DNA of 8,452 nucleotides, from NCBI GenBank assembly GCA_964522605.1, contig CAZFWV010000302.1:1-8452 (forward strand), written 5' to 3'. This DNA comes from CAVZLD01 sp964522605. GTDB lineage: Bacteria; Planctomycetota; Planctomycetia; Pirellulales; Pirellulaceae. Below are positions 7,183 to 8,452 of the stretch, piece after piece (position 1 is the first letter of the stretch; each line of letters begins with the position of its first letter). The position numbers and the translations under genes were made by a program. The notes beneath the pieces are model-generated. The model saw only the letters and a list, made by a program, of their open reading frames with translations, was not told the origin of the DNA and did no database searches.

Positions 7183-7423
7183 GGGCGAGAGAGGCGACTT
7201 GGTGACGGGATCGAGTTCGTTTTCCCTGGATCTTGCTGGTGTCGGCTCCGGTCGAATCGAAAAGCGCGTTCGGACCCTGTATTGGCTTTGGAATGACGGA
7301 GCTGAGGATCGATCCGGCATTCAGTTGGTCCGCTTTCGGGTTCAGCGGCTGGGTGTGCAGGTGTTTCCGGCGCTGCTTTATTCACAGCGGCGCGGTCAAA
7401 GTTCCTCAAAAAGCCTCGCGAAA

Positions 7424-7437
7424 CCGGCAATTGCCGG
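7424..7437. repeat. 14-bp perfect palindrome
   Basis: CCGGCAATTGCCGG is self-complementary without a spacer and sits in non-coding sequence. It could be a protein-binding dyad or part of a larger dispersed repeat; no flanking symmetry extends it. Confidence 0.4.
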
Positions 7438-7535
7438 ACTCTCGTTGGTCGTCCAGGTTCATTGACTGCGCCGCCGTCAATAGGAGCTTCAGCAACCTCC
7501 GCGTTGGCTGATGATACAGCGTTACCGATGGGTAC

Positions 7536-8084
7536 TCATCGAAGAGTTTGCAGTATCTTGCGCGAACCTGCCAAAGTCATAAAAAAGGAAGTTCCGCAGG
7601 TTGTTAAGACTTCTCGAACGGCCAACATGAGTTCGTCCTGCAAGCGGGAGAAACGTCGTGGTTGCACCGACGCCACCTCACGGTGCGCGCCGGACTTCAG
7701 CTTTTTCCTCCATGTTGAGTACAACCGCTTGAACAATTGGCTTTGCAACCGGGGTACTTGAATCGATGAGCCAAAGCTCGTTGATGGTCCATCGATGAGC
7801 AACAAACTCTCGGAAACAAACAAGGAAAACCAACTGACGCTGCCGTGACCAGGGAAGACAAATTCAGCATTTGGCGGCAAAACTGCAAGTGCTCCCGACC
7901 CAATCCGTTTACCATTTACGGAAACCGGATTCCCGGAAAGCTAGACGTACAATCCCCAGCCATCGCCTCGCTTCTTGCCTTTTGCCAGAATCCCGCTTCC
8001 TTCTACTGCCAACTGCAGTCGAAGCGATTCCAGATTCACTTCTTGCAGTGTAGAAAACGTAGAAAACGACCTCTGCCTCCCTTT
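7536..8084 (-). pseudogene. Minus-strand frame broken by one amber codon, unrecognised
   Basis: One frame is open for about 181 sense codons apart from TAG at 7941-7943. Before the amber it reads VNLESLRLQLAVEGSG and GDGWGLYV. Directly after it reads LSGNPVSVNGKRIGSG, then LPPNAEFVFPGHGSVSW. This central part has protein-like composition and strand pattern; V-x-V-N-G-x-x-I followed by L-x-x-x-x-x-F-x-F is somewhat like the C-terminal half of an FHA domain, but I would not name it so. GTG at 8037-8039 is a possible start. The far part, ending near 7536, is basic and less convincing. A decayed gene, a sequencing error or chance are all possible. Confidence 0.3.
8051..8068 (+). repeat. 9-bp tandem repeat
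   Basis: TAGAAAACG occurs twice in succession at 8051-8059 and 8060-8068. The second copy runs into repeat copy B at 8063, as if the left edge of that repeat had been duplicated. Confidence 0.5.
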
Positions 8085-8086
8085 TT
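8063..8086 (+). repeat. Dispersed 24-bp repeat, copy B
   Basis: Identical over 24 bases to 7159-7182. It is followed by AATC instead of the GGGCGAGAG that could pair in copy A, so the shared unit is the sequence itself and not the hairpin. Confidence 0.6.
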
Positions 8087-8182
8087 AATCAACGGATTCG
8101 ACGTGCCTTTTCCGGAAGGCTTGGGCAACGCGCGACGACGCCGGTGTGTTGCAGAGCGTGTGCTGTTTCACTTGCGGGAGAT

Positions 8183-8348
8183 GCAGGGGACGCCCTGCGG
8201 CGCGCAACATGTGTGCGAATCCCCTGCTCGGCTGTCTGACGGACGCATCCGGGATCGCCCCGAGGCGGTCTCGTCGAATGCTCGAGCGGATCGCCTGTCG
8301 CTCACGAACTGCGTCCAGTCGCCCAGTTGCCCGTCTCGCAGCAGGGGA
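8183..8348 (+). ncRNA. Chain of hairpins, possible structured RNA
   Basis: Consecutive pairings are visible. GCAGGGGA 8183-8190 pairs with TCCCCTGC 8220-8227 and encloses CGCGCA 8201-8206 with TGTGCG 8212-8217. CGGGATCGCC 8250-8259 pairs with GGCGGTCTCG 8264-8273 around a CCGA loop. GAGCG 8284-8288 pairs with CGCTC 8299-8303, and CTGCG 8309-8313 with CGCAG 8337-8341. A second AGCAGGGGA at 8340-8348 can pair with 8220-8228 instead, giving two exclusive folds. Three G-U pairs in these stems work only in + strand RNA. No known RNA family is recognised, and a relic of a non-autonomous element is an equal possibility. Confidence 0.25.
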
Positions 8349-8375
8349 AACAGAGTTTTTCTGAGATATTTCCTC

Positions 8376-8389
8376 AAAGGGAGGCAGAG
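8376..8389 (-). repeat. Inverted copy of the dispersed repeat core
   Basis: AAAGGGAGGCAGAG is the exact reverse complement of the 14-base core at 8071-8084 and 7167-7180. With 8071-8084 it brackets 319 bp that contain the hairpin chain, as terminal inverted repeats would. No flanking target-site duplication is evident. Confidence 0.5.
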
Positions 8390-8421
8390 TTGCTTCCGAG
8401 TTGCTTCCGAGAGTTGCTTCC
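8387..8421 (+). repeat. 11-bp repeat, three copies
   Basis: GAGTTGCTTCC occurs at 8387-8397, 8398-8408 and, after an extra GA, at 8411-8421. The first copy overlaps the end of the inverted polypyrimidine core. It looks like slippage or a set of iterated binding sites. Confidence 0.6.
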
Positions 8422-8452
8422 GACGCGGCCGTGCGAATATGGAAGGTCGGGA

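Larger units (their letters stand above)
7133..8452. other. Long gene-poor, repeat-rich tail
   Basis: About 1.3 kb without a convincing intact gene. Several short frames are open on both strands, but none has a recognisable domain. The region contains three copies of a polypyrimidine repeat, a 14-bp palindrome, a broken minus-strand frame, a chain of hairpins and an 11-bp repeat, each listed separately. No transposase fragment is recognisable. The right edge is cut by the window, so an element may continue beyond it. Confidence 0.55.

Noticed and set aside
7005..7430. Minus-strand open frame of 141 codons
   Set aside because: It overlaps the 3' end of the rhodanese gene and reads through repeat copy A; composition is basic and low in hydrophobic residues.
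7762..7800. ATCGATGAGC repeated at 7762-7771 and 7791-7800, considered as CRISPR-like or attachment repeats
   Set aside because: Only two 10-bp copies, no regular spacing series and no integrase or cas gene nearby.
8168..8377. Minus-strand open frame of 69 codons (contains DGQLGDWTQFVSDRR)
   Set aside because: Part of it looks protein-like, but it coincides with the hairpin chain and repeat and has no recognisable domain. Too weak to list as a gene, though it may be an open frame carried by a dispersed repeat.

Overview
The window looks like chromosomal DNA of a planctomycete, probably Pirellulales-like. This rests on the protein types rather than on any marker gene. One secreted protein combines HAF-type repeats, a dockerin type I region and a PEP-CTERM sorting signal. 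Next to it is a damaged relative. Two further exported proteins follow, and the genes are loosely spaced with long non-coding gaps. All convincing genes are on the + strand. No tRNA, rRNA, CRISPR array, intact transposase or phage gene is visible.

Layout. Positions 1-575 hold no convincing gene, only short palindromes. Positions 576-2096 encode a surface protein: signal peptide, seven HAF-like repeats suggesting a beta-propeller, four dockerin-like calcium-loop segments and a C-terminal PEP-CTERM anchor. Positions 2282-3175 encode a shorter HAF-repeat relative that seems frameshifted at both ends. Behind it (about 3111-3420) lie pieces of what looks like a LecA-like sugar-binding module, scattered over different frames, so the locus reads as a decaying gene. 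Positions 3421-3699 are non-coding.

Positions 3718-5523 encode an exported protein with two lipocalin-like (DUF1579-type) domains and two C-terminal segments that resemble dimeric alpha/beta-barrel units. A 15-bp hairpin follows its stop codon and probably ends the transcript. Positions 5711-7132 encode an exported triple-rhodanese sulfurtransferase in which only the third domain keeps the catalytic cysteine. The hairpin and about 190 bp of spacer suggest that these two genes are separate transcription units.

Positions 7133-8452 contain no convincing intact gene but much structure. A short polypyrimidine repeat occurs here three times, with a fourth copy after the first gene. A minus-strand reading frame of about 180 codons is broken by one amber codon. 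Near the right edge lies a chain of hairpins whose G-U pairs favour a + strand RNA, and an 11-bp repeat occurs three times. This tail looks like a repeat-rich intergenic or decayed region.

How the genes work together: the first two are related and suggest duplication followed by decay of one copy. No shared pathway links them to the lipocalin-like protein or the rhodanese beyond export from the cytoplasm. I see no clear defence, mobile or biosynthetic system. The most unusual items are the triple rhodanese, the dispersed repeat, the hairpin-rich right edge and the broken lectin-like gene.
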